Part shown: one piece after another, positions 22,836 through 33,853 of the stretch
Position numbering within the stretch: the stretch's first letter is position 1
Layout of the letters: each line of letters opens with the position of its first letter
Assembly: GCA_019137255.1 (NCBI GenBank)
Contig: WPDH01000354.1
Coordinates: forward strand, 1-49,981
Reading direction: 5' to 3'
DNA from: Corinectria fuckeliana
Lineage: Eukaryota; Ascomycota; Sordariomycetes; Hypocreales; Nectriaceae
DNA length: 49,981 bases
Notes under the pieces: generated by a model
Told to the model about the DNA's origin: nothing
Databases searched by the model: none
Seen by the model: only the letters and a program-made list of their open reading frames with translations
Made by a program: the position numbers and the translations under genes

Positions 22836-23603
22836 GGTTGGATTCTTCGTGACGAGGGGCGGCGAATATGGCAAGGACAGAGGATGCTGGGATGCGAATG
22901 GGGTTCGGACTGTAAACAAGGCATCTTTGGGAACGGGGGCATCTCTGAGAAGATATAGACGTTTCGCTATCGTTAGTCTACGTCTGTCTGAGTACAGTTA
23001 CGGTGTAAGCTAGGTGATGCTGCTCGGGTCATTGCAAGGGTCCAATTGATAGCCCACATCCGGCATCGGCAGCCTCGCATCACAGGCAATCCCATAGCGA
23101 AGCGAAAGCGGGCGTAGGCTCTTATACGGTGCGCTTCCCGCTATCGTCGCAGGAGGGCGTAACTTATCTCCAGGGGACCGCACGCTTGGGGTTCTTTATG
23201 ACTCGGAGGAGACGCGGCTCCTGACTCAAACCTGCTGGCTGAGATTGCCGGCGGAGCGCTTGGTGTGCCGGACCCGCACAGTCCGGGGGCGGTTTGTCGG
23301 GCACCGTCTCGCAAGCCTTGAGATAACTGGCACGTACTTTGTAGATACCAACTGAACTAGCTGATGATGCAGAGATACGGTGCGGGACTAGACCTCATGT
23401 GGCCTGCTGGCACTTGTTGAAGTGTGGGGTAACGATACGGGGTAGCATCATGATGCGTATCTACCTAGGTACTATGAAGGCGTGTGATAGGCGAGAGAGT
23501 GTCCTCGGGAGGCTTTTGTCAGAGGCCGATGCCGATGCAAAAGGGCTGTACGGCCAAGGGTGAAGCGTCAGTTTGCTTCTCCTCCATCATCACACATCCG
23601 TGA
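22836..23603. promoter_or_regulatory. divergent promoter region, permease and Zn2Cys6 regulator
   Basis: This 768-base non-coding region is shared by two divergent genes. It holds several CGG/CCG triplets (for example near 23,250-23,290), the half-sites usually bound by Zn2Cys6 proteins, but I could not define a site with confidence. Confidence 0.4.
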
Positions 23604-26091
23604 ATGATGCCACGGCCTAGGGTCCACCCCAGCCAGCGCCAGCGAGCTGCCGAAGCCTGCAACTTCTGTCGCCTCTCCAAGAAGCGATGCAGCGCCAGCG
23701 TGCCCTGCACCGCGTGCATCAGGCGAGGGATCCAGGCCTCTTGCTGCGTCACCCACCGGCCGTGGGGGACGAGATGCAGTGCAGACGCGTCTTCCAGTCC
23801 GCCTCGGAGCTCCATCCCAGCCTCAGTCTCAGCTTCGGCCTCGTCCACGGGCCCGCTCGTCGCCCCGTCTGCCTCCACCTCTGCCTCCGCCTCCGCCTCC
23901 GCCCAGACTCGGCCCGTACGGAGCGGTCCACCGCCGCGCGGGGACGTCCGGGAACAACGACGCGACTCGTTTCCCCCGGCCGCCTCCCCGACGTGGACTC
24001 CGGGCTCACCACGCAACGAGGCTCAAGAGTACCGTCCCATCTCGCCCTCGGAGTCGAGGGTCGATAGTCCCGATGCGGCTCAGAGCAATGCCGCTTCAAG
24101 CACACGGAAGCCGTCATCTGCGCCTGATCCTCATGCTCGGATGCTGTTAAATCTACGCGGAAATAGAGGTACGTCAACGGCCCATCTCATCTGTGTTTGC
24201 CCTCCCAGGGGGACTGGACACTTCATCAAGCATGAGATGCACCATCTCCTACCTTGAAGCTCTTTGTTTTGAGACGAGAATAGTCTTTATCGGAGAGGCC
24301 GCCTCCATCTCATTTCTCCAATTCATACGGGACACGGTAGAGGATCAGATTGGCCCGTCGCAGTTCACTCGCAACGACAAAAGCCAAAACATGCTAGAAA
24401 CGGCGCCTACCACTTCCGACGGCACGACTACTTCATCTTCCCTAGACCCCGGACGTCTTGGAAAGGAGAATGTAATACTCTACTACAACGCTTATCGCGC
24501 AGCTGTACGACCCCATCCCTCCCCTTGACGTATGGGTTGTCGCTCACCAACGATCAGACTGGCGGGTTTCTCGACCTTCTTGCCCCCTCCGAAGTTGAGT
24601 CCATACTCGATCCATCACACACGCAGTCACACGTCGCCAACGACGGCAGTCTTACCATGCTTGATCTCGTCATCGGCATTGGCGCACAATGCAAATCCCC
24701 AAGCGCTGCTCAGGACGTGGGCCAGCAATGCTTCCAGCGCGCACAGCGTCGCACTTTCGCTGCCATGCTCCAAGACCCAGACATCGACATGGTCAGGGCC
24801 TTCATACTCATGACATTTTACATGCTGGGGCACTGTCGGCGAAACACGGCGTTTCTCTACCTGGGAATTGCTACGCGGGCGGCCGTCGCCTTGGGCTTAC
24901 ACCGTCAAGACTCGTACCCAGATCTGAATAAGCAGGACGACAAGTTCAGGTAAATATCCCGAACCCGTCTTTTCTCGCCGACAAGGCTAAAGCTTCTTCT
25001 GTACTCAGATTGCGTGTCTGGATGAGCCTCTGTATTCTCGATATGCTGGTCAGCGCAATTCTCGGACGTCCGCCAGCAACTCTCTCGTTGCGATTTGAGG
25101 TAGACCGCGACATGTTGGGATGTCCAGGCATTTCCACGGACCCGGATACCGTTTGCCTCGTCGCTTCCTACAGGATTAGCACTATCATCAACGAGGCCGC
25201 CTACCAGCTCTATGGAAAAGAAGCCGTGGCTCATGCTGCCGCAGAACGCCTGCTGGAAGACATCGACAGGTGGAGTCGAACCCTTCCGGAGTACCTGAAG
25301 AATGAGTCTCCAGGATCTGGTACTGCAAGGACACAAGCCGAAACGATTCGAAACGTCCATGTTTCTTGTCTGTATTATTTCGCCGTAACGCTGGTAACAC
25401 GGCCTGTCTTGATATCATATCTGACGTCTCGGCCCACACCTGAAGGCTCATCCTCTTCCCAAATGGCATCTGCTTGCTTAGATGCAGCACTCTATCTGAT
25501 ACAGACGTGTATGGATGCGCATCGATCTGGCCTTCTTTTAGGCAACATGTGCATTATGAAGTAAGCTGTTCCATACGATTCTAGTCGAGATTGAAGCTGA
25601 CCGTGCTGTTCAATAGGGCATTGCTTTTCGCCACCGGCCTCATTCTTGGTTTCGTCATGGTTTCTGAGCGCAACTCGGACTACGAAGTCGAAAAAGGGTT
25701 GCGCAGCGCCAAGGAAATCCTCGAGGGCTTGGCTGTCCAGAGCCCCCAAGCAGCACACTACTCCGAGATCCTGGGGCTCCTACTGAGCGCAATCGAGACG
25801 CCGCGGAGAAGGTTGACAACGCGCGGGCGCAACAAGTACGTAGGACGATTGTTTACGCTCAATCAGGAAGCGGAAGGCTCGTCGGCTTTGGCCATGATTC
25901 CCGACGAGAGTGGACACTCTACCTGGAAAGATGTCGTGGGGTTGAACGAAGAGAGCAGTGGTTGGGCCGGCTTTCAAGAACCAACTTTTGCTGATTTTGA
26001 TGGCGATTTTCTTTCGGGGTGGGATTCGCTGGATCTATCGCAGTGGGACAATTTCCCTTTCGTGGGCCCTCGGAGTTTTCTGGTTGACTGA
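23604..26091 (+). CDS. Zn(II)2Cys6 transcription factor
   Basis: Five exons (23604-24168, 24284-24504, 24558-24949, 25009-25560, 25617-26091) give 734 aa. The zinc cluster is near the N-terminus: Cys19, 22, 29, 35, 38, 47 (C-x2-C-x6-C-x5-C-x2-C-x8-C), with basic residues between Cys 2 and 3. A long Ser/Ala/Pro-rich stretch (about 65-180) follows. The fungal-specific middle homology region starts at 'VFIGEAASISFLQF' and includes 'FLYLGIATRAAVALGLHRQD' and 'RLRVWMSLCILDMLVSAILG', the usual pattern. Intron 1 (115 nt) was placed so that Val precedes 'FIGEAAS', as in relatives. The gene lies between the divergent permease and the downstream FAD monooxygenase, so it is a candidate regulator of both (inference). 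The target pathway is unknown. Confidence 0.9.
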
Positions 26092-26677
26092 AGCATGTCA
26101 GCTAGAAAATGAAGCAAATAATTACAAGCATGCAACAACTCGATGCATGATTGTGTGAATGCCGAGTGGGCGGATCTTATCCAGAGTGATGCATTCGAAG
26201 AGGCGAGGGCAAATTCCCACCATGAGCTACGGGCTGAGATGACGGTTATTTCTACTCCTGAATCTTTTTGCCTGGGATTACACCAGAACGATGTTGAGAA
26301 TTCGCAAAAGACGTTACTCCGATAGGAAGAGCCTCAAATATCTCTATCCGAAGTTCCGTTATCATCTTCCGACTATCCGCGGGTAGTGCACGCCGCTATC
26401 CGACATTCCGATCCCGCCACGCCATCTCGCTATCAACTTTGGGAGCGGATCGTGACTTGATTCGTCGGGCGGCCACCACCTACGCAAATTGCCCGCTGTA
26501 AGGGTGCGGATCGTGACGGCACGCGGGCATCATGGGTGTCAGACGTTGAGATAGATAAGTTGGAAACGAGGCATCGTAGTTTGGCGTTTGTTCGAGTAGC
26601 TTCACAAGTCCAACCATCCATCAAGAGCGTCGTAAGTAAGCTCAACCGCGACGACGTACTCGAGACCAACCGACGTC
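26092..26677. promoter_or_regulatory. monooxygenase promoter with repeated CGG-containing motifs
   Basis: Between the regulator's stop and the monooxygenase ATG there are three copies of CTATCCG (26344-26350, 26373-26379, 26396-26402; the complement reads CGGATAG). There are also two exact 12-bp copies of GCGGATCGTGAC (26445-26456 and 26506-26517, 61 bp apart). Zn2Cys6 factors bind CGG triplets, and such a gene ends just upstream, so these are plausible binding sites. The site function is inferred; the repeats are seen directly. Confidence 0.5.
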
Positions 26678-28295
26678 ATGGGCTCTCTACCAACTCCCGG
26701 ATGGCGCCAGCTCAAGGTCGGTGTCGTTGGTGGCGGCATTGGCGGCATGTCGGTGGCCATCGCCCTTCGCCGCGCCGGCCACCTGGTCACCATCTACGAG
26801 AAGCACGACTTTGTTGGTGAAGTTGGCGCCTCGGTGTCTTGCGCCGCCAACGGGACGCGCTGGCTGCATGAATGGGGCGTCGACGTGGCAAGGGGCGACC
26901 CTGTGGTGCTGAAGAAGCTCATCAACCGGGACTGGAAGACCGGAGAGCCCGTCAGCGTGTACGACTTGGACGACTACGAGAAGCGCTGGGGGTACGTCTA
27001 CAATATGTTCCATCGTCAGTACATGCATGCTATGCTCAAAGATACTGCTCTGGGAGAGGAGGGCGAAGGAACCCCGGCAGTGCTGCTTGTCAACTACAAG
27101 GTAAGTCGCCTCGTATTTGAGCCCAACTCGCTAGATAGCTTACCCTCACCCTAGTGCCAAGCCATTGATCTTGAGAATGGTCTAATCACCTTCGAGAATG
27201 GCACCACCGCGAAGCACGAACTCATCGTTGGTGCCGACGGTATTGGATCCGCCGTTCGCGGGATCCTGGGCGTCCACCCCGCAAAGAAGCCTTCCGACTC
27301 CAGCTGCCTCCACGCCAACGTCTTGACCGAGGACGCCGTCAGGGCTGGCCTGGTTGACTACTCGGAAGACTCCGCCTTGGAGTACTGGGGCGGCCAGGAG
27401 GGTAAGTGGGACAAGATTGTGCTGTCGCCCTGCAACGGCGGCAAGCTGCTTTCATACTACTGCTTCTTCCCGCGCGAGGCTGGGGACTACATCAACCAGA
27501 GCTGGGGCGCGGAAGATCGCCCTGTCGAGGAGCTCCTCGCTCCGTACCCGGGCCTTGACAAGCAGGTGCTTGCGCACCTTGCCATCAGCAGGGAGATTCA
27601 GCCGTGGCGATTATGGGTGCAGTGAGTATTCGTTCGCCACTTGACCAAGGATTCAGCTGATGTCGACATTACAGTGAGCCCTACCCATATATTCAGAAGA
27701 GCATGGTTTGCCTTTTGGGAGATGCCGGCCATCCGGTACGCATGCTGCAGTCTTGACGGGAAGTTATGAGACTGACAATGAAGTAGATGATGCCCCATCA
27801 AAGTCAGGGTGCCTGCATGGCGATCGAGGATGCCGCCGCTCTGGGCATCATCTTCAACAAGGATCACTTCGTCGGCAACGTCTCGGAGTCTCTTGGCGTC
27901 TATCAGGACATTCGACTTCCACGAGCGACGCGAGTGCAGTCTGCTGCGGCGAAGGCGGCGTACAACATCAACGAGAGAATTGGTAAGCCTTCCCTTCCGT
28001 GTTCTTTCGAGCCGTGAGACACTAACATGTCTAGGCTTCTCGAATAACAAGGACACCACCACGTACAAGGTTGAGGATGAGAAAAACAAGCTTACCATCG
28101 AGGAAATGAATGCGTCGGTTCCCCTAAATGATTAATTTTGCAATCCGGAGTACTAACCGAACCTTCAGGTACGACATGCATCAAGATGTCAAGGAACAGA
28201 TCGCCAGCAGACGAGGTATTGCCTATTCTGAAGAGTTTGTCAAGGGGTTGCCTGTAGGATTGGAGTTGCCAAGCGGAGTTGTTGGTCGGTCATGA
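26678..28295 (+). CDS. FAD-dependent monooxygenase, salicylate-hydroxylase type
   Basis: A class A flavoprotein hydroxylase that would use NAD(P)H and O2 on an aromatic or similar substrate. Six exons (26678-27100, 27155-27621, 27675-27735, 27787-27982, 28035-28113, 28169-28295) give 450 aa, the normal family size. Motifs in order: the Rossmann 'VVGGGIGG' (16-23) followed by Glu in 'IYEKHD', the mid-protein 'GADGIGSAVR' (from 167), and the FAD-binding 'GDAGHP' (312-317) directly followed by 'MMPHQSQGACMAIEDA'. All key motifs are intact. No targeting signal is visible, so it is probably cytosolic. The substrate cannot be read from sequence. Its promoter holds repeated CGG motifs, and a Zn2Cys6 gene lies immediately upstream in the same direction. 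Confidence 0.92.
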
Positions 28296-28386
28296 TTTGC
28301 ATGAAGGTGTGTTTGTAGCGAGGGAAATGCATCAGGATAAGGATTCCGGGTAAAATGTTAAACCGGCCGTGCTCGCGGCTTCGCTA

Positions 28387-28875
28387 ATGAAATTTGATAT
28401 GATGGCATCACGAAGGGATTCGTACACATCCATCCTCCTCAAAGCCATGTCCCGGACGCCAACTCTGTTCAACTGCCTCATCCGGACACACCACATCACC
28501 TCGCGCAAGAAGGTCCAGCGCGTGCGGCGCGCCGCAAGCCAGCTCAACGTAGACTGGGTGCTCATCCGAAGTGGCGGGTCGCCCGGCATCATGTTCGGCG
28601 AGTCGCGCGACAAGGCCGGGCTCGAGGGGTGGGTTGCCGCGGTGCAAGCGCTGCGGTACAAAGACTTCCGGTGCGCCGTGCGACCGGGACCGGCGCCTGT
28701 CGTTTCGAAGGGGGACGTGAAGGGGGTAAGGGACAAGGATGGAACCGGGAGCCTGCCGAGGGCAACGGGGTTCGATGAGACGGAGTCGGTGACGGAGTTT
28801 GCAAAGGAGATGCAGGCCAGAGGATTGGGAGCTTGGTGGAGGAGAGGGATGGGATATGAGACGGACGGGCAATGA
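28387..28875 (+). CDS. small protein of unknown function
   Basis: A single open frame of about 162 aa from the first ATG (28387); ATGs at 28399 and 28402 are alternatives. It has basic residues in 'THHITSRKKVQRVRR', a hydrophobic core 'VDWVLIRSGGSPGIMF', 'ALRYKDFRCAVRPGPAP', and an acidic-to-aromatic C-terminus 'FAKEMQARGLGAWWRRGMG'. I recall small fungal proteins of similar layout (a 'RTHHLTKRK'-like start and a 'RYKDFQ' centre), but none with an assigned function. It lies between the monooxygenase and the 3' end of the second Zn2Cys6 gene. Codon use looks coding and there is no intron. Confidence 0.65.
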   Translation: MKFDMMASRRDSYTSILLKAMSRTPTLFNCLIRTHHITSRKKVQRVRRAASQLNVDWVLIRSGGSPGIMFGESRDKAGLEGWVAAVQALRYKDFRCAVRPGPAPVVSKGDVKGVRDKDGTGSLPRATGFDETESVTEFAKEMQARGLGAWWRRGMGYETDGQ

Positions 28876-28951
28876 ACGGGCTATCCTGCTACGCACTCTA
28901 GAGAAGCCATTTATGAGATGAGGGCCCGGGGACTCCATATCACATTCCAAG

Positions 28952-30743
28952 CTAGGCTAAGCATGGCGGTGTCTTGAATGCACTGAAAATAGCGTTGATA
29001 ACAAGGAGCGCATCTGCACTTCCATCACTGTGCAAATCCTGCTGGGCCCATATGCGTTGCACCATCTGTTCCGTGAGATCGAGATTGCTGAGAGCCCTCT
29101 TTCTCTTTGAATTCCGCATGGCCTCGAACACCATCACGCGTTCGGAGTCCTCCTCGGCCTGCAGTGAAAGAATGAGCATCGGGAAAGGTCGTTCGCAGAC
29201 CCCGAGATCCCGCAGTATTTCAAACGCTTCCTTGGCAGCGTTTCGAGAGACGAGAGAAGAGACCGGGGAGCTCCGTACCACGCGATCCAAGTAGATGACG
29301 ACTGCGAGCTGGAATATTCGGGCAACCGCAGTATAGTGCTCCTTTGTTCCGGGGCCGTGATATTCTTCAATGTCCATGCCGCTGCAGAGTTGCTGGTCGA
29401 TAAGCTCCACCCGATGCTGAAGTCTGTCAATGACTTGCCGATGGTCTGGGGAGAGAAGCTCCGGGTCTTGACGATTCCGAACTAGGTCGACAGCTTGGCT
29501 CAAGAGCCCGAGAAGCTCTAATGAGCAGCCGAGGGTGCTTTGTATCTGGATATGAATCAGCATCCGACCTACTTCTCAATAAGCTACACAATAAACCCAC
29601 GATATGTCGACGAGGGTGGAAGGTGGCCTGGCTTATAGCCATCTCGCGGTTGGCAATCACTTCCTGCCTCTCTGTGCGGTGCGACCAGTGAGCTATACTA
29701 AGCTTGTAGAAGACATTGTAGTAGATGACCCAGTCCAGTAGGGTTGCACCATCGCCTTCGTTGGAGACATGCGTTTGTTGTCCTGATTCGAAAATCAAGA
29801 GACAGCCGTCGAAGTAGATTGACCAATCCCTTGCCGTTCCAGGCTGGTTGACGGCCTGATAATATTATTAGCAAGTGAGACCGAAGTTGAAATGCACGTC
29901 TTGCCTCGTATATGCTTAGGAGCATGCTTGCTGCAATGGCCTGGGATCTCGCCTTGGAGTCCAATATTTGACTGATAGTCTGCCGCAAGGCCGCAACTGC
30001 CATCGTGTGATGCTGAATAGACTTGGTCGAGTTCTTCAAATGGAGATAGGAGATGGCGTTCATGGAGTGACGGACGGCGAGAGACGGGGCCGTTTCATCA
30101 CCCAGCGACATGCGATACAGGAGTTTGCAAATGTCCTGGCGAAGATCTCCCTGAGAGGTGACCATCTGCATGGCAGCGGAGTACTCTGGCGTGCCAGCTT
30201 TTCAGCATAGAGCTAAACTTGAGCTAGAGCTCTATAGACTCACGAGTAGAGGTCATTTCCGTCCCAAATCGAGGTGTCTGTAATGCAGGCCTCGGGCTTG
30301 GCATTTGCCAAATGCGAAGATGGTCTGTCGAAGCTAGGTTAAGCATGAAGGATCTACTAAACGTGGTGGACCCAAGCAACTGACGGTGCGGCTTTGTCCC
30401 TATAGTGTCCAGATATAGACTAACATCCCAGGTGGAGGTGTTGAGAAACGCAACTGCACCGGGAGCTGCGTGGCTTCGCACGTTGGCCACGGTTGCCCGG
30501 CGTCTATCCCCAGCACGAGGCCAGGAAAGGTTGACGGCGTAGCCCGGGCATACCTTGTTTCGTTTTGCACAGGTGGTACACGTTGGCAAGGATCTATCAC
30601 AGGCAATCTTGCGGCCTGGGCATTGTCAGTTCTTGTGCTCGGTGTACCATAAACGATCTGCGCGGAGTTGGCTCACTGCGGCAATTCAAGCAGGGCTTCT
30701 GTGCGAGGGCCGCTGCGAGCCCGGTAGTGGCGCTTTCTGTCAT
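28952..30743 (-). CDS. Zn(II)2Cys6 transcription factor
   Basis: Exons 30743-30677, 30615-30244, 30185-29905, 29855-29601 and 29545-28952 give about 522 aa. The first intron (61 nt) splits the zinc cluster. After splicing, Cys18, 21, 28, 35, 38, 45 appear with the consensus spacing C-x2-C-x6-C-x6-C-x2-C-x6-C. The rest follows the fungal-specific pattern ('FLNTSTWDVSLYLD', 'AIAASMLLSIYE', 'DWSIYFDGCLLIFESG', 'LGCSLELLGLLSQAVDLV'). Intron 3 is GC-AG (GAG|GCAAGA). Exon 2 contains a 51-nt, frame-preserving candidate intron (30334-30384, GTCAGT...CTTAAC...CTAG); if it is spliced the protein is 505 aa. The 30185 acceptor was preferred over 30197 because of branch-site distance. The gene is divergent from the NmrA-like gene, with 435 bases between the starts. 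Confidence 0.85.
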
Positions 30744-31178
30744 CCAAGTCCGAGCCAGAAGAAACCCGATGGACTATGAGTAAACGAATGCCAGACGAGA
30801 CAAGTCCAATCAGACCTGGAATGGTGAGGAAGGGTGTAGGGTGTCCGGCGTTTAACTCCGGTGAATCCGACTCACCCAAGCTAGGAAGCACTGTGTAAAC
30901 CGCGCTTCATCAGCAGTTCCCACACCGTGCGTGGAAGGTAACTCGCAACGAGCACCTTTGGCCGCATTATAACGTCACTGGCTCGATGATGTGGGAGACC
31001 GGCGTACCGAGTTCCAGAGCTTGCCACTGATGTAAGTCAGATGCAGGGTAAGCAATATAAAAAGCACATTTGCCGCACTTTGCAAAACTCTTTGCTGCCA
31101 AGTCAGTCAGGCACACGCAGAGGCTGTCCAGACCCCTATAAGCGTCTTACACGAATATCGTACACCACTGCCATCGTC
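30744..31178. promoter_or_regulatory. divergent promoter, Zn2Cys6 regulator and NmrA-like gene
   Basis: This 435-base non-coding spacer lies between two divergent starts. A shared control region is likely from the geometry. I saw no repeated motif that I would defend. Confidence 0.4.
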
Positions 31179-32327
31179 ATGACTGCAGCGAAGATTCTTA
31201 TCACGGGTGCCACTGGGTACATGTACGTCTCGTCACTCGTTGGCACCAGACCCGGTACTCACTGACACTCTTTCAGCGGTGGCTCCGTCTTGGCAACCTT
31301 GCTACAGTCCACAGACACCAACATCAAGACGAGCCAGATATCAGCACTGGTCCGCAAGCAGGGCCAAGCCGACGTCCTTAGAGTCAGGGGTGTCAACGCC
31401 ATTGTCTTCAGTGGCCTTGATGACACGGCTCTCTTGAGGGACATCGCTGGAAAGCACGACGTGGTCATCAACACCGCCAACGCATCTCACTCGCCGGCAG
31501 CCGAGGCTTTGATCCTGGGCCTAGCAGACCGTAAGAAAGAGACTGGCAAGGAAACCCATCTGATTCATGTCCGTCATCCACTTCCCATTAATCCAAGACC
31601 CTGACAGGCGTAGACTTCTGGTACCTCGAGCCTGGGTGAGCTCCCTATTAACGGTACCATTGCCGAGACCCGTATCTTGTCCGACAAAGAGGACATTTAC
31701 GTCTACGAACGCTACCGCGAGGACCGACAACCGTATCACCAGCGCACTACTGACCTGTTCGTCTTCGACAAGGGCGAGGCTGCTAACGTCAAAACGTACA
31801 TCCTCATGTCGCCGACCATCTACGGGCTGGGCAGCGGTCTTTTCAATCGTACATCAATCCAGATCGACACCATCATACGCGCCGCGCGGTGCGACGGATT
31901 TACATCTGTCCTGGGTTCAGGCAAGGCAGAATGGGACCACGTCCACATCAGCGACTTGGCCGATCTGTACGAGGTCGTCCTTGCTCGCCTGCTCGTCGGA
32001 GACGAGTTGCCCTCTAACAAGAAGGGCATGTACTTTAACGAGACAGGGCATCACTCTTGGCGCGAAATCTCGGAGCGCGTTGCAAAGGAAGGGCGAGCAC
32101 TGGGATATCTCAAATCGGACCAGGTGCAGGAACTCTCGCTTGAGGAAGCGATAACTAAATTCGAGAAGATTCCGCCGACCGCACTTGAGCTAGCTTTCGC
32201 GTCTCGGTCGCGGACCCGCGCGGATTTGGCCCGCGAAGTGGGATGGAAGCCAAAGAAAACGAGACAGGACTTTGAGGCTAGTTTCTTGGAAGAGTGGAGG
32301 ATAATTGTCGAAGATTCCAAGACTTGA
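31179..32327 (+). CDS. NAD(P)-binding NmrA/epimerase-like protein
   Basis: Three exons (31179-31222, 31277-31568, 31614-32327) give 349 aa. The extended short-chain dehydrogenase fold starts with 'ILITGATGYIGGSV' (TGxxGxxG, residues 9-17). 'HDVVINTANA' follows at the end of strand 4, then 'HTSGTSSLGELPINGT' across the second splice. The 'DLADLYEVVLARLL' and 'GMYFNETGHHSWREI' strings are typical of fungal NAD(P)-binding proteins of this type. The usual YxxxK dyad is not obvious, so it may sense NAD(P) or act as an atypical reductase rather than a normal dehydrogenase. Both introns are short (54 and 45 nt). It is divergent from the second Zn2Cys6 gene and convergent with the bZIP gene. Confidence 0.87.
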
Positions 32328-32627
32328 GACTCGGCTTTTGCGTACTTCGAGGTTCATGCAAGATAGGAAACACTTGTATGATAATTCCTAACCTGAATGT
32401 GTTGAATAGCATCAACGCAAAGGTTTTGTTCAATTCTTCGATTGACACAAAAAATACAACGCTGGATTGGCTGATCCCAAGAGAAAGCTGAAGAAAAGGA
32501 TGACGAAATGAGGAAATCATCAAGGTGCCCGAAGGCCCGAAGAGTGCGGCATTCAACCTACTGCTTCTTCACTGCAACAAATGACCATGTACGCCTCGCT
32601 GAATTTCTGCAATCTCGCCTGCCCGTT
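32328..32627. other. convergent 3' spacer
   Basis: This 300-base non-coding stretch lies between the stop codons of the NmrA-like and bZIP genes and presumably holds both 3' ends. Nothing else is recognised. Confidence 0.5.
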
Positions 32628-33853
32628 TTAGAGGAGGTCATCGGTTCTACTAACAACGCTCTGCTCTATGGCCGTGATGATGGCGCTCTCCAGGAACACA
32701 GGCCCGTGACCGTCACAGCGGGTGCAGTTCTTGAGACGCTCGCTCACACTGCCTACATCAACAAGGCCTTTCTTGAAGAGCTTGTGCTCGATGATGAAGT
32801 CCCAAGTAGCACCCGCGGCTAGGAGACGCTCGCCATCTTGATAGGTAGTAATGCGACAGGACGGGGTCTTGTTGGCCTGGTCGTGGAGGACGTTCAAGTA
32901 GAACTCGGAAGAGTTGGAGTGTCCGGGGCTGGGGGTTGGTTTTGAGGGGGGGAGATGATTTATGCGGAGGATCTTGTTCTCGGTGGCCACCTTGTCTAGG
33001 TCTCGCTTGAGGCGCTCGTTCTCGGCTGAGGTTTCCTTTTGGGTGGCTTCCAGGTCTGCGAGCTTGGCCTCGAGATCCTTGACGTGCTGTTCTTTTCGTT
33101 TACGGAAGGCTTGTTGACTGTTAGCTAAGCGGATTAGCAAGACGAGCAGCAGATGTCAATGCTTGGTCAAGCCCCGACGTAAATGCCAGACGGTTCTGGC
33201 ATAGTTCAATTAGGACAGCTGGAATCACATGCAAGCTATCGAACCCAAGGCGGTGGAAAGAAGACTTACGCGGTTCGGTTCTGGGCTTTTCGTCGGAACT
33301 GAGCAGGACTAAGCTCATCGTTGTCCTCGCTAGTTCCGCTGTCAAACTTGCCAAGTTTCATGGTGCTACCAATGCCTCCATGTCGCGACTGGTTCTGAGA
33401 TTGATGGGTCCCGAATATTCTCTGGCTAGGAGGATTTGGGAAGCTATTAGGATCAGAAGTGTTGGCACTGAAGCCTTGGTCGTAATAACAAGGAGAGAAT
33501 GGTCTGTTGAGGTGCTGAGGGTGGGATTTGAAAGGCTCCTTTGATCAAGACCCCGGGCTTAAGTATTAGCAGAGGAAAGACGGTCGCTAGACGGCTCGAC
33601 GGCTCGACGGGGGGGTGAGGGGGGATGGTACGAGTCAGACAATTACTGATGATAGAGTAATGCTTAAGTAAGGAGTGTTGGGGCAGGGTTGTACTCTGTC
33701 TGGGAGGGAGGGGAACTGGACAAAGTCCCGATCTTGACTTACAGGCGCGGAAGTGGAATAACCACCGGAGCCAGAGTGCGAAGGCGCTATGGGGGGAATG
33801 GCAATAAACTGGTGATAGGGCTGAGAATTCGGGCAGTCATATGGGAAGTCCAT
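32628..33853 (-). CDS. AP-1/Pap1-type bZIP transcription factor
   Basis: Three exons (33853-33743, 33538-33270, 33117-32628) give 289 aa. The basic region, restored by splicing at codon 127, reads 'RRKAQNRTAQQAFRKRKEQ' (119-137). It keeps the fungal AP-1 signature N-x2-A-Q-x2-F-R (Asn124, Ala127, Gln128, Phe131, Arg132). The leucine zipper follows ('LEAKLADLEATQ', 'ENERLKRDLDKVATENKIL'). The C-terminus holds 'TRCDGHGPVFLE', like the Cys-containing end of fungal AP-1-like proteins. A 152-nt intron cuts the basic region. The first intron (204 nt) ends at a less typical AAG acceptor, so exon 2's left edge is the weakest point. AP-1 factors act in oxidative or toxic stress responses; the exact role here is unknown. 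Confidence 0.87.
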
